64,000 nucleotides of DNA from Xanthobacter dioxanivorans (GTDB taxonomy: Bacteria; Pseudomonadota; Alphaproteobacteria; Rhizobiales; Xanthobacteraceae), in assembly GCF_016807805.1 (NCBI RefSeq), contig NZ_CP063362.1, positions 744,001 to 808,000 of the forward strand, given 5' to 3'. The position numbers were made by a program, and so were the translations under genes. Positions 52,118 through 61,373 of this stretch are shown here, piece after piece. The first letter of the stretch is position 1. The number at the start of each line of letters is the position of its first letter. The notes under the pieces were generated by a model. The model saw nothing but the letters and a program-made list of their open reading frames with translations. It was not told the origin of the DNA and searched no databases.

Positions 52118-54328
52118 CTACCCGGCGATGCGGTCGAAATCGGCGATGCCGCGGGTGGCGGCGCGGATCTCGTCCAGCAGCTTCAGCCGGTTCTCGCGCA
52201 GGGCCGGATCGGGATCGTTCACCGTCACCGCCTCGAAGAAGGCATCCACCGGCCCGCGCAGGTCGGACAGGGCGGTCATGGCAGCCGCGAAGTCCTCCGC
52301 CTGCACGGCGGCGGCCACCCGGTGCTTCACCGTGTCGATGGCGTCGGCGAGGCGCTCCTCGGCCGGCTCCTTCAGCAAGGCGGCGCTGGTGGGGCCGGCA
52401 TAGGCCTTGCCGTCCTTTTTCTCCTCGATGCGCAGGATGTTCACCGCGCGGCGATAGCCGGCGAGCAGGGTGCGCCCGTCCTCGGTATCGAGGAAGCGGC
52501 CCAGCGCCTCCACCCGGCGGACCACGAGGAGAAGGTCGTCCTGGCCTTCGAGGGCGAAGACGGCATCCACGAGGTCATGCCGCGCGCCGCGCTCGCGCAG
52601 GTGGACCTTCAGGCGGTCGGCGAAGAAGGAGAGGAGGTCGTCGGCAAGTTCATTCGCGCGGAAACGCTTATGCTCTTCCACCAGCGGCTGAGCATCCACA
52701 TTACTCATCGGATAGTCGGAAACTGAAGTTACCAGGATTCGGGCCCCGAACTTGATGTTAAGGACGGTCTGGCCGCCAACGCTGACGTCAGCCGTCATTC
52801 CGTCGAAAAACCGGGCTCGTAGTACTTCGTGCAACCGCAGCCTGATCTCATTCTCCAGCACGATCCTGATCACCCCCAGCGCCGCCCGCCGCAGCGCATA
52901 GGGGTCCTTCGACCCCGTGGGCTTCTCATCGATCGCCCAGAAGCCCACCAGCGTGTCGATCTTGTCCGCCAGCGCCACCGCCACGGACACCGGCGCGGTG
53001 GGGACGCGGTCGCCGGGGCCCTGCGGCTTGTAATGCTCCTCGCAGGCGGCGGCGACCTCGCCGGCCATGCCTTCGCCCTGCGCGTAATAGCGGCCCATGA
53101 GGCCCTGAAGCTCGGGGAACTCGCCCACCACCTCGGTGAGCAGGTCCGCCTTGCAGATCAGCGCCGCCTCCTCGGCCAGAGCCGGCGCGGCGCCGACCTT
53201 GGGCGCCAGTTCCACGGCGAGGCGGCGAATCCGCTCGATGCGCTCGGCCTGGGAGCCCAGCTTCTCGTGGAAGGTGATGCTTTGGAACTTGGGCATGCGG
53301 CTTTCCAGGCCGTTCACCCGGTCCGTGTCCCAGAAGAATTTCGCATCCGACAGGCGGGCGCGGATGACCCGGCCGTTGCCGGCGACGATGGCCGCCCCGC
53401 CGTCGGACGCCAGAAGGTTGGAGACGAGCAGGAAGCGGTTGGCGAGGCGCCCGCTCGATGGGTCCTTCAGCACGAAGCACTTCTGGTTGGCTCGGATGGT
53501 GGCGCGGATGACCTCGTCGGGAATGTCGAGGAAGCGTTCCTCGAACGATCCCATGAGCACCACCGGCCATTCCACCAGGCCCGCCACCTCGTCCAAGAGC
53601 CCCTCGTCCTCCACCAGCTCCAGGCCGGCGGCGAGCGCGAGGTCGCGGGCGTCGGCGAGGATGATGTCCTTGCGGCGGTCGCGGTCGGCCACCACCTTGG
53701 CGGCGTCGAGCTTCGCCATCCAGTCGTCGAGCCGCTTCACCGTGAACGGCTCGGGCGCCATGAAGCGGTGGCCGCGGGTGACGTTGGAGGCCGTGATGCC
53801 GTCCACCTCGAACGGCACCACCTCCGGCTCGTCCCCCTCCGCCCCGAAGGTGCAGAGGATGGAATGCAGCGGGCGCACCCACCTGAGGCTGCCCGAACCC
53901 CAGCGCATGGATTTCGGCCAGGGGAAGCCGCGGATGATGGCCGGCACGATCTCAGCGATCACCTCGGGGGTGGAGCGGCCGGGCTTTTCCACCACGGCCA
54001 CGTAGAAGTCGCCCTTCTTGGGATCCGACTGGATGGTGGCCTGGTCCAGCGAGGCGAGGCCGGCGCTTTTCAGGAAGCCGGCCACGGCGGCCTCGGGGGC
54101 GCCCACGCGGGGGCCCTTCTTCTCCTCCCGCTGGTCCGCCTGCCGGCCGGGCAGGCCGTGCACCGCCAGCGCCAGCCGGCGCGGCGTCACGAAGGCCTTG
54201 GCGCCCTCATAGAGCAGGCCGCGCTCCACCAAGGCGTCGGTGACGAGCTTCTTCAGCGCGTCGGCCGCCTGGGCCTGCATGCGGGCGGGGATTTCCTCGG
54301 AGAACAGTTCAATGAGAAGGTCGGGCAT
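52118..54328 (-). CDS. glyS: Glycyl-tRNA synthetase beta subunit
   Basis: This 736-residue subunit starts [18 protein letters not shown], the family start, and has [15 protein letters not shown], GHRFM and TVFAPKV-type blocks (as [11 protein letters not shown] and [11 protein letters not shown]). The DALR-like C-terminal anticodon domain follows ([21 protein letters not shown]). A less GC-rich stretch (about 52665-52830) codes some 50 residues between these parts that look unlike typical GlyS. TTG 54340 is an alternative start. It overlaps the fic gene by 20 bases instead of following glyQ. Confidence 0.93.
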   Translation of the reverse strand: MPDLLIELFSEEIPARMQAQAADALKKLVTDALVERGLLYEGAKAFVTPRRLALAVHGLPGRQADQREEKKGPRVGAPEAAVAGFLKSAGLASLDQATIQSDPKKGDFYVAVVEKPGRSTPEVIAEIVPAIIRGFPWPKSMRWGSGSLRWVRPLHSILCTFGAEGDEPEVVPFEVDGITASNVTRGHRFMAPEPFTVKRLDDWMAKLDAAKVVADRDRRKDIILADARDLALAAGLELVEDEGLLDEVAGLVEWPVVLMGSFEERFLDIPDEVIRATIRANQKCFVLKDPSSGRLANRFLLVSNLLASDGGAAIVAGNGRVIRARLSDAKFFWDTDRVNGLESRMPKFQSITFHEKLGSQAERIERIRRLAVELAPKVGAAPALAEEAALICKADLLTEVVGEFPELQGLMGRYYAQGEGMAGEVAAACEEHYKPQGPGDRVPTAPVSVAVALADKIDTLVGFWAIDEKPTGSKDPYALRRAALGVIRIVLENEIRLRLHEVLRARFFDGMTADVSVGGQTVLNIKFGARILVTSVSDYPMSNVDAQPLVEEHKRFRANELADDLLSFFADRLKVHLRERGARHDLVDAVFALEGQDDLLLVVRRVEALGRFLDTEDGRTLLAGYRRAVNILRIEEKKDGKAYAGPTSAALLKEPAEERLADAIDTVKHRVAAAVQAEDFAAAMTALSDLRGPVDAFFEAVTVNDPDPALRENRLKLLDEIRAATRGIADFDRIAG

Positions 54329-55499
54329 GGGCGTGATCAATACCGGAGATGACGTTGAGGATGTCGCGGGCGACGAAATACCGTGGATTGCTGGTGCCGC
54401 TCATCTCTTGCAAGACGCCGGCATCGACTAGATGCCGAACGTTCTTCTGGGCAGCGGGATAGGTCACGCCCAGATGCTCGGCGATCTGGGGAATGCTCAG
54501 GATGGGGGTCTGGAACAGGAGGTCCACGATGCCGAGAAGGTTTGCCGAGCGGCCGGCTTGCTGGAGACGGGAGCGGTAATCCTGCTCGACCGCCAGCAGG
54601 CGGTCTGCGGTGGTGCAGGCCGAGCGCGCGGCTTGCGCCACCATCTCGAGGAAGAAGCTGATCCACCCGGCCCAATCGCCAGCTTTCGAGACGGCATACA
54701 TGCGGTCGATATATTCGTCCTTCCGACCTTCCAGCACCGGGCTGAGATACAAGATGGGGTGTCGCATCACCCCGGAGCTGACGAGGTGGAGCGTGATGAG
54801 CATCCGCCCGACGCGGCCGTTGCCGTCGGAGAAGGGATGGATGGTCTCGAACTGGTAGTGGATCAGCGCAGCGTCGATGAGCGGATGGAGGCCTTGCCTG
54901 TCTTCTCGATGCAGGAAGCACTCCAGATCGTCCAGGCACGCGAGGGCTTGCGCGCGTGGCGGCGGGATGAAGCGGGCCTTCTCGATCTCGTAGGCGCCGA
55001 TGAAGTTCTGGTGCTGCTTGAACTCGCCGGCGCGCGCGGCAGTCCCCCGGTGCCGGGCCACCCCGCTGAGAAGCTGGGCGTGGGCCTGCCGTAGGGTGCG
55101 GAGCGAAAGCGGAATTTCGGCGAGGCTCGCAATGGCCTCGCTCAGCGCCAGACGGTAGTTCAGCACTTCCTGCGTGTCGGCCGCGCGGACCGGAGCGTCG
55201 GCACCGGCTTCCACCAGAAGAAGGTCGTCCAGCGTGGTGTAGGTGCCCTCCATGCTGGACGAGGTGAGAGCCTCCTGGGCTTGCAGCGGACGGATGAGAA
55301 GATAGGGATTGCGCATGAGGCGGCCCAGGCCGTTCAGCTCTCCCACCGCCGCGGCGGCTTCCGCAAGCGGAGTGTTCAGGTCCGCTAGAAGTCCGGGGGC
55401 GAGCGCGGGCGGCAGCGGGTTGGGTACGAAAGCGTATTGCCCGCGCTCCGTAAGAACGAGGGTTCCGCTCGGCGAATCCTCGAAGTCCGCTTTCTTCAT
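54309..55499 (-). CDS. Fic family protein with C-terminal winged helix
   Basis: This 396-residue protein has the Fic core motif [12 protein letters not shown] with catalytic His, and an upstream inhibitory helix [12 protein letters not shown] matching (S/T)xxxE(G/N), so it is a class II self-inhibited Fic. Such enzymes transfer AMP (or other nucleotides) to hydroxyl groups of target proteins. The C-terminal part ([31 protein letters not shown]) is a winged helix for DNA binding. It is inserted between glyQ and glyS, is less GC-rich than both, and has an inverted-repeat operator of its own upstream, all signs of later acquisition (inference). Confidence 0.92.
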   Translation of the reverse strand: MKKADFEDSPSGTLVLTERGQYAFVPNPLPPALAPGLLADLNTPLAEAAAAVGELNGLGRLMRNPYLLIRPLQAQEALTSSSMEGTYTTLDDLLLVEAGADAPVRAADTQEVLNYRLALSEAIASLAEIPLSLRTLRQAHAQLLSGVARHRGTAARAGEFKQHQNFIGAYEIEKARFIPPPRAQALACLDDLECFLHREDRQGLHPLIDAALIHYQFETIHPFSDGNGRVGRMLITLHLVSSGVMRHPILYLSPVLEGRKDEYIDRMYAVSKAGDWAGWISFFLEMVAQAARSACTTADRLLAVEQDYRSRLQQAGRSANLLGIVDLLFQTPILSIPQIAEHLGVTYPAAQKNVRHLVDAGVLQEMSGTSNPRYFVARDILNVISGIDHAHARPSH

Positions 55500-55519
55500 T
55501 CGTTTAATCCGGTGGACGA

Positions 55520-55582
55520 GGTTTATACCAAACCGGCGATTTGGTATAAACCGTTCGGCCCAAATTCACATAGGGTATAAAC
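55520..55582. promoter_or_regulatory. Operator-like repeats in front of the fic gene
   Basis: GGTTTATACCAAA and TTTGGTATAAACC form a perfect 13-bp inverted repeat (55520-55552) with a 7-base centre. A third half-site GGGTATAAAC follows at 55573-55582, about three helical turns from the second half. The dyad overlaps the likely fic promoter between glyQ and fic. The winged helix of the Fic protein itself is the obvious candidate binder. Confidence 0.7.
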
Positions 55583-55588
55583 AGCCCT

Positions 55589-56533
55589 TCAGCCGATCGG
55601 CACAGCGGCCGCCCCGCCCGCCGCCGTCTTCAGCCAGGCGGCGCCGCAGGCCTTGGCCAGCTCGCGCACGCGCAGGATGTAGCTCTGCCGCTCGGTGACC
55701 GAGATCACCCCGCGCGCGTCCAAGAGGTTGAAGACGTGGGACGCCTTGATGCACTGGTCGTAGGCCGGCAGCACCATCTCGTGCTTTTCGCCCTTGTCGC
55801 CGAAGGCGAGGTATTTGTGGCAGGCGGCCTCGGCCATGCGGAACTGTTCGAGCAGCATCTGGGTGTCCGCCGCCTCGAAATTGTGCCGGGAATATTCCTG
55901 CTCGGCCTGCAGGAAGACGTCGCCGTAGCTGGTCTTCTGCGCCCCCTCGCGGCCGTTGAAGTTGAGGTCGTAGACGTTCTCGACCCCCTGCACATACATG
56001 GCGAGCCGCTCCAGCCCGTAGGTGAGCTCGCCGGAGACGGGGACGCACTCGACGCCGGCCACCTGCTGGAAGTAGGTGAACTGCGACACCTCCATGCCGT
56101 CGCACCAGCATTCCCAGCCGAGGCCCCAGGCGCCCAGCGTCGGGCTCTCCCAGTCGTCCTCCACGAAGCGCACGTCGTGGAGCTTGAGGTCGATGCCGAT
56201 GGCCTCCAGCGACTTCAGGTAGAGCTCCTGCAGGTTGTCCGGCGAGGGCTTCAGGATCACCTGGAACTGGTAATAGTGCTGCAGCCGGTTGGGGTTCTCG
56301 CCGTAGCGCCCGTCCTTGGGGCGGCGCGAGGGCTGCACGTAGGCGGCCTTCCACGGCTTCGGCCCCAGCGCCCGCAGGGTGGTGGCGGGATGGAAGGTGC
56401 CGGCGCCCACCTCCATGTCGTAGGGCTGGAGGATGACGCAGCCCTGGTCCGCCCAGAAGCGCTGGAGGGTCAGCAGCAGGGCCTGGAAGGAGCGGTCGGG
56501 CCGCATGTGCGCCGGCAGGGAAGTGTCGATCAT
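55589..56533 (-). CDS. glyQ: Glycyl-tRNA synthetase alpha subunit
   Basis: This 314-residue catalytic subunit starts [63 protein letters not shown] and [21 protein letters not shown] are class II alpha-subunit motifs. Alpha and beta form a tetramer that charges tRNA-Gly. The start at ATG 56533 is chosen over longer frames, which add unlike residues. Its stop lies 90 bases before the fic start. Confidence 0.96.
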   Translation of the reverse strand: MIDTSLPAHMRPDRSFQALLLTLQRFWADQGCVILQPYDMEVGAGTFHPATTLRALGPKPWKAAYVQPSRRPKDGRYGENPNRLQHYYQFQVILKPSPDNLQELYLKSLEAIGIDLKLHDVRFVEDDWESPTLGAWGLGWECWCDGMEVSQFTYFQQVAGVECVPVSGELTYGLERLAMYVQGVENVYDLNFNGREGAQKTSYGDVFLQAEQEYSRHNFEAADTQMLLEQFRMAEAACHKYLAFGDKGEKHEMVLPAYDQCIKASHVFNLLDARGVISVTERQSYILRVRELAKACGAAWLKTAAGGAAAVPIG

Positions 56534-56792
56534 CGAAAGCTCGCTGGAACTGGTACCGCGCGGACAGGCCGGCATGCCCCGCGCGCCACGGCGCAGACGG
56601 AACGGCGCGACCGGCCCGGCCACGGCGGGCGGACACTAGTGCGCGATCGGTTTGGAGGGAAGCGCCATCGCCGGCCGGCCACCGGTGAAACGCCGTCCGG
56701 CAGCGGTTGCCCCCCCGCGCAGGCGCCCGGAATGCGGGCGGCGACGCGGCAGGCCAGCCGCGAGCGCAGCCCCCATCCGCCCCGGTCGAAAT

Positions 56793-56816
56793 GAACCAGA
56801 ACGTCCGGGCGTCGTT
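56793..56816 (+). promoter_or_regulatory. EcfG-like promoter (general stress sigma)
   Basis: GAAC (56793-56796), 16 bases, then CGTT (56813-56816) match the alphaproteobacterial EcfG consensus GGAAC-N16/17-CGTT at eight of nine positions (TGAAC at the -35). The gene start lies 37 bases past the -10. The other part of the 319-base spacer 56534-56852 is glyQ promoter sequence, with no gene seen. Confidence 0.45.
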
Positions 56817-56852
56817 GTCTCTGCATCCCAGCCACATACGAGGAGACCCACG

Positions 56853-57275
56853 ATGAAGGCTCTGAAATTTGCTGCCCCGGCCCTTGCCGCGGCCATGTTC
56901 GCGCTCTCCGGCGGCGCGGTGTCGGCCCAGAGCGGCACGGCGCCGGCGCCCAACACCCACAGCGGTCCCGCCCAGGAGGGTGGCCGCACCCAGGCGACGC
57001 CGGGCTACAATGGCGGCAACGCCGTGGACACCACCGGCACGCGACCGAACGTGGGGCCGGGCACCGCCGCCGGCCCCAACACCCAGGCCGGCCCGGCCCA
57101 GGAGGGCGGCCGCACCCAGGCGAGCCCCGGCTACAGCAGCAGCGGCGATACCCCCACGATGGACACCACCGGCTCGATCACGCCGCGCTCGGGCATCCAG
57201 GCCGGACCGAACACCCACCAGGGGCCGGCCCAGGAGGGCGGTCGCACCCAGGCAACCCCCGGCCCGAGCCGCTGA
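56853..57275 (+). CDS. Secreted three-repeat protein, function unknown
   Basis: This 140-residue protein has a signal peptide (about residues 1-25, ending SAQ). The mature part is three copies of a Gly/Pro/Thr-rich unit: PNTHSGPAQEGGRTQATPGY, PNTQAGPAQEGGRTQASPGY and PNTHQGPAQEGGRTQATPGP, with spacers containing MDTTGS or VDTTGT. There is no Cys and little hydrophobic core, so it is probably unfolded, surface-exposed or stress-linked. I know no family with a firm name for it. ATG 56853 follows ACGAGGAGACCC. An EcfG-like promoter precedes it. Confidence 0.75.
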   Translation: MKALKFAAPALAAAMFALSGGAVSAQSGTAPAPNTHSGPAQEGGRTQATPGYNGGNAVDTTGTRPNVGPGTAAGPNTQAGPAQEGGRTQASPGYSSSGDTPTMDTTGSITPRSGIQAGPNTHQGPAQEGGRTQATPGPSR

Positions 57276-57292
57276 CCGATCGCTTCAAGAAA

Positions 57293-57321
57293 AAGGCCCC
57301 GGAGCAGCGCTCCGGGGCCTT
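57293..57321 (-). terminator. Bidirectional rho-independent terminator
   Basis: AAGGCCCCGGAGC and GCTCCGGGGCCTT form a 13-bp stem with a 3-base loop. On the minus strand it is followed by TTTTTCTTG, so it ends the dctP-like gene transcript; it also lies just past the plus-strand repeat protein gene. Confidence 0.85.
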
Positions 57322-57344
57322 GCGTCATGGGCGGCCAGCCGGCG

Positions 57345-58436
57345 TCAGCCGCGGCTGCGGGCGCGGATCATGAAGTTGTCGTAGGTGTATTCCGCGATCT
57401 GCCACCACTGGTAAGCGGGGCCGCGATACGCCTTCATGTCCTCGTAGATCTTCTTGAAATCGGGGTTCTTGGCGCCGATTTCCTCGTAGAGGGCGGAGGA
57501 TTCCTTGTAGGCGGCGTCCATCACGTCGTCGGGATAGCGGCGCAGCTGTGTGCCGGCCTTCACCAGGTTCTCGATGGCCGGCGGATTCTTGTAGTCGTAG
57601 CTCGCCAGCATGCTCTCGTTGGCCCGCGCCGCGGCGGTGACGAGCGCCGCGCGGTAGGCCTTGGGCAGCTCGGCCAGCTTCTCGTCATTGACGAAGAAGT
57701 TGAGGGCGGCGCAGCCCTCCCACCAGCCGGGGAAGTAATAATACTGGGCCACCTTGTAGAGGCCGAGCTTCTCGTCGTCATAGGGGCCGACCCATTCGGC
57801 GGCGTCGATGGTGCCCTTTTCCAGGGCCGGGTAGATGTCGCCGCCGGCGAGCTGCTGCGGCACCACGCCGAGCCGCGCCAGCACCTGGCCGCCCATGCCG
57901 GCGATGCGCATCTTCAGGCCCTTGAGGTCGGCGACCGACTTGATCTCCTTGCGGAACCAGCCGCCCATCTGGCCGCCGGTATTGCCGCCGGGCAGCATCA
58001 CCACGCCGTATTTCTTGTAGAATTCGTTGAGCAGGGTAAGGCCGCTCCCGAACTGGAACCAGGCATTCATCATGCGGGTGTTGAGCCCGAACGGCACAGC
58101 GGTGCCGAGGGCGAAGGTGGGGTCCTTGCCCACATAGTAATAGGAGGCGGAGTGGCACATCTCCACCGTCTTGTTCTGCGTGGCGTCGAGCGCCTGCAGG
58201 CCGGGGACGATCTCGCCCGCCGCGAACATCTGGATCTGGAACTTGCCGTCGGTGATCTCGGCCACGGAGCGGGCCATGAGCTCGCCGGCGCCGAAGATGG
58301 TGTCGAGGGACTTCGGGAAGGACGAGGTGCAGCGCCACTTCACTTCCGGTGACGACTGGGCGATGGCCGGCATGGCGACGGCGGCGGAAGCGGCGACACC
58401 CGCGCCGGCGGCGGTCAGGAAATCACGGCGTTTCAT
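57345..58436 (-). CDS. TRAP transporter solute-binding protein (DctP/TakP-like), orphan
   Basis: This 363-residue periplasmic protein has a twin-arginine-type signal (KRRDFLTAAGAG; mature start near residue 27). It has WRCTSSFPKSLDTIFGAGEL, IQMFAAGEIVPGLQALD, the ligand-arginine block GLKMRIAGMGG, and EWVGPYDDEKLGLYKVAQYYYFPGW-type sequence (shown as PYDDEKLGLYKVAQ), matching TakP-like proteins that bind 2-oxo acids or other carboxylates. No DctQ or DctM membrane subunits are adjacent, so it is an orphan here. A strong terminator follows. Confidence 0.9.
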   Translation of the reverse strand: MKRRDFLTAAGAGVAASAAVAMPAIAQSSPEVKWRCTSSFPKSLDTIFGAGELMARSVAEITDGKFQIQMFAAGEIVPGLQALDATQNKTVEMCHSASYYYVGKDPTFALGTAVPFGLNTRMMNAWFQFGSGLTLLNEFYKKYGVVMLPGGNTGGQMGGWFRKEIKSVADLKGLKMRIAGMGGQVLARLGVVPQQLAGGDIYPALEKGTIDAAEWVGPYDDEKLGLYKVAQYYYFPGWWEGCAALNFFVNDEKLAELPKAYRAALVTAAARANESMLASYDYKNPPAIENLVKAGTQLRRYPDDVMDAAYKESSALYEEIGAKNPDFKKIYEDMKAYRGPAYQWWQIAEYTYDNFMIRARSRG

Positions 58437-58628
58437 GGAAGAGGCTCCCTAGGACGACTTCGAACGCGGCCCTGCTGCTGGCGGCGGGCCATCGTTGGTC
58501 TTCTTCTAGAGGGCGCCGTAGCGGTATGGAAGCGTGTTTGCATCGCAAAAATGATGCGGCGGAACCCTTAAAGTTCCCGGGCGCGGCGGCAAACGAAATT
58601 TCCTTGCGCCGCGCCCCGGTTGCGCCGG

Positions 58629-59764
58629 TCACTCGATCACAATCCGGGGAGCCTGCCGGCTGGAGGCGGTCACCCGCTCCAGCGCGGCCTTCACCCCCTG
58701 CGCCACATGGCGATAGGCGGCGGCCTGCGGGCTGTCGGGGTCGGAGACGACGATGGGAAGCCCGGCGTCCGACATCTCGCGGATGCGCATGTGGAGCGGG
58801 ATCTCGCCGAGGAAGGGCACGCCCATCTTGTCGGCTTCCGCGTGGGCGCCGCCATGGCCGAAGATGTCCGAGCGGCCGCCGCAATGCGGGCAGATGAAGT
58901 GGGACATGTTCTCCACCACGCCGAGGATGGGCACGTTGACCCGCTCGAACATGGCCACCCCGCGCCGCGCGTCGATGAGGGCGAGGTCCTGCGGCGTGGA
59001 GACGATGACCGCGCCGGCGAGGTTCACCTGCTGGGCCATGGTGAGCTGGGCGTCGCCGGTGCCGGGGGGCATGTCCACCACCAGGACGTCGAGCGGGCCC
59101 CACTTCACTTCCTTCAGCATCTGGGAGATGGCGGACATGACCATGGGCCCGCGCCAGATCATCGGCGTGTCCTCCTCCACGAGGAAGCCGATGGACATCA
59201 GCTGGAGCCCGAAATTCTCCAGCGGGATCATGACCTTGCCGTCGACGGTCTCGGGCTTCTGGGCGACCCCGGACAGGCGCGGCACGGACGGGCCGTAGAT
59301 GTCGGCATCGAGCAGCCCCACCTTGAGGCCGAGGTCGCGCAGGCCGAGAGCGAGGTTGATGGAGGTGGTGGACTTGCCCACGCCCCCTTGCCGGATGCGA
59401 CGGCGATGATGGACGCGACCCCCGGCACCGAGATCGCCCGCGACGGCGCGGGCGTGCCATGGCCATGGCCGTGGCCGTGGGGCGCGGGGGCAGGCGGCGC
59501 CATCTTGCGCTCGGAGGTGAGGGTGACCAGGGCCGAGGCGACGCCGGGCAGCGCCTTCACCGCCGCCTCGGCCGCGCCGCGCACGTCCTCCCAGGCGCGC
59601 GCCTGGGCCGGGTCCACGTTGATCGAGAGGTAGACCTTGCCCGCGGTCACGACGACTCCCGACAGGGCCGGGGAGACCGCAAGGGCGACGCCCTCCGGCG
59701 TGCGCACCTTGGCGAGGGCGGAGCGGATCAGGTCTTCGGTCAGTTCGGCTGTGACGTTGCTCAT
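58629..59764 (-). pseudogene. apbC: ApbC/Mrp iron-sulfur carrier ATPase, frameshifted as read
   Basis: The N-terminal frame (start ATG 59764, SNVTAELTEDLIRSAL) is an MIP18-type (DUF59) domain followed by a His/Gly-rich linker; it ends in VASGKGA, where the Walker motif should continue as GGVGKST. The rest (MGKSTTSINLALGL to 58629) is in another frame and has DADIYGPSVPRL, DMPPGTGDAQLT, and CPHCGG cysteines. One extra C in the C5 run at 59383-59387 would join them as Mrp. This carrier loads Fe-S clusters onto apo-proteins. Probably a working gene with a sequencing error. Confidence 0.88.
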
Positions 59765-59944
59765 GTCTCTCACTCCGCTGCCGGTGGTCCGCACGCTGGT
59801 TCGGGGCTGGCGTGGGCCGGGCTGGAATAGCTCGAAATTGTCATTTGATTCGCATGCCCGGCCCCAACTGCAAAGCCTGACATATGGGCGCTGATTAAAC
59901 CTTGGGCAAGCCGGAGCGCCCGGTGTCACCCCCTGCCGCGGTCG

Positions 59945-60622
59945 TCATCGCTCCGGCTCCGGTGCATCCCGGGGCGGTCCCAGGGCACGGGCAATGTCGG
60001 CCTTGAGCTGCGGCAGCAGCTCCGCCTCGAAGAAGGGATTGCGCTTCAGCCATCCGGTGTTGCGCCAGGACGGGTGCGGCAGCGTGTAGACCGCCACCGG
60101 GTCGGCGAGCGCCGCGCCGGCCGCCCGCACGCTCCGCCAGTTCGCCACGGTCTGCGTCAGGCTGCGGCCGAGATGCGCGCCGAGGCCGAGCCGGGCGAGA
60201 TGATAGGCCTGCGCCGGCCGTCCCACGGCGAGGATCAGCCGGAACGGCGGCAGGGCGCAGAACAGCGCGTCGTGCCAGGCGGCGGCACATTCGCGCCGGG
60301 GCGGCAGGTCGGCGCCCTTGGCATCCTGCCCGGGAAAGCAGAAGCCCATGGGCGCGATGGCGATGCGCGCCACGTCGTAGAACGCCTCCTTGCTCACCCC
60401 CATCCAGTCGCGCAGCCGGTCGCCCGAGGCATCGGTGAAGGGCAGGCCGCTGGCATGCACCCGCGTGCCGGGAGCCTGGCTCGCCACCAGGATGGAGGCG
60501 GTGGCCGACACCCGCAGCACCGGGCGCGGCGCGTGCGGCAGCGGCGGCCCGAGCGGCGCCTCGACGCAGATCCGACAGGCGCGGATGCGCGCGAGGAGGG
60601 TGTCGAGCGCGGCGGGGTCCAC
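59945..60622 (-). CDS. Uracil-DNA glycosylase family protein
   Basis: This 225-residue protein starts at GTG 60622, four bases after the MBL stop, and has CRIC near residue 15, SQAPGTRVHASGLPFTD, a catalytic-type ILAVGRPAQAYHL, and the closing LPHPSWRN motif. These suit a UDG-superfamily fold (uracil repair), in a variant group without a 4Fe-4S cysteine set in full, so repair activity is predicted but substrate uncertain. It is coupled to the MBL gene. Confidence 0.86.
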   Translation of the reverse strand: MDPAALDTLLARIRACRICVEAPLGPPLPHAPRPVLRVSATASILVASQAPGTRVHASGLPFTDASGDRLRDWMGVSKEAFYDVARIAIAPMGFCFPGQDAKGADLPPRRECAAAWHDALFCALPPFRLILAVGRPAQAYHLARLGLGAHLGRSLTQTVANWRSVRAAGAALADPVAVYTLPHPSWRNTGWLKRNPFFEAELLPQLKADIARALGPPRDAPEPER

Positions 60623-60626
60623 GGGA

Positions 60627-61372
60627 TCAGACCTCGAGCTCCAGCCCGTCCTCGGCCACGGCGAAGTGGCGCGCATCCACCTCGCCCCGCCGCGCCCACA
60701 TCTCGTCGCCCATGTGGGTGAGGAGGATGCGGCGGGCGGCAAGCTCCGCCCGCCGCTCCAGAAGGGTGCGGTAGGCCAGATGGCCCACCGGCGCGCCGTC
60801 GAACATGAAGCTCTCGCAGATGAAGAGGTCGGCGCCGCCGGCGATGGGCAGCAGCGCCTCGGTCCACTCGGTGTCGCCGGAAAAGGCCAGGGTGCGCGCG
60901 CCGTCGGTGAGGCGCAGCGCGGTGGAGGGGGCGCCCGAGGGATGGATCACCGCCGCCGTGGTCAGGGTGAGGGGGCCGTGGCGCGTGGTGGAGCCGGGCT
61001 CCACCTCCTCCACCCGCCATTCGAACCGCCACCGGTTCTGGCCCATGCCGGGGAACAGCACCTCCATCGCCACATCGAGGCGCGCACGGGTGCCGGGGGG
61101 CCCACCACCACCAGCGGCTTCTCCCGCCGGCGGACGAACTGGCCGTCGAGCAGCAGGAACGGGATGCCGGCGAAATGATCCCCGTGGAGGTGGCTGAGGA
61201 AGATCGTGTCGATGTCGGCGGACGGCAGGGCGAACCGGTTGAAATTCACCAGCGCGCTGGCACCGAAGTCCAGCGTCACCGTCCGTCCGGCGGCGCGCAC
61301 GAGGTAGCAGCTGCTGCCGCGCCCGCCGGACCCGAAAGCATCGCCGCAGCCGACGACCTTGACCTGCATCAT
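60627..61372 (-). pseudogene. MBL-fold metallohydrolase (RNase Z-like), frameshifted as read
   Basis: First frame: MQVKVVGCGDAFGSGGRGSS, then LSHLHGDHFAGIPFLL, the HxHxDH metal motif, up to PLVVVGPP. Second frame: MEVLFPGMGQNRWRFEW, then LAFSGDTEWTEAL, and LLTHMGDEMW to the stop at 60627. One more base in the G6 run at 61095-61100 joins them into a single domain of about 248 residues. The layout is that of small-molecule or RNase Z-like hydrolases. It is not PhnP by its start motif. A sequencing error is likely. Confidence 0.85.
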
Positions 61373-61373
61373 A

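Noticed and set aside
46913..61100. Phase variation through G/C homopolymers
   Set aside because: Runs are short (4-7), lie in housekeeping genes such as apbC as well as in phn genes, and all are one base short. Sequencing error explains this better.
60627..61372. MBL protein as the missing PhnP
   Set aside because: PhnP has a different N-terminal motif with zinc-site cysteines; this protein starts like RNase Z-type hydrolases and is far from the phn block. A functional stand-in cannot be excluded.
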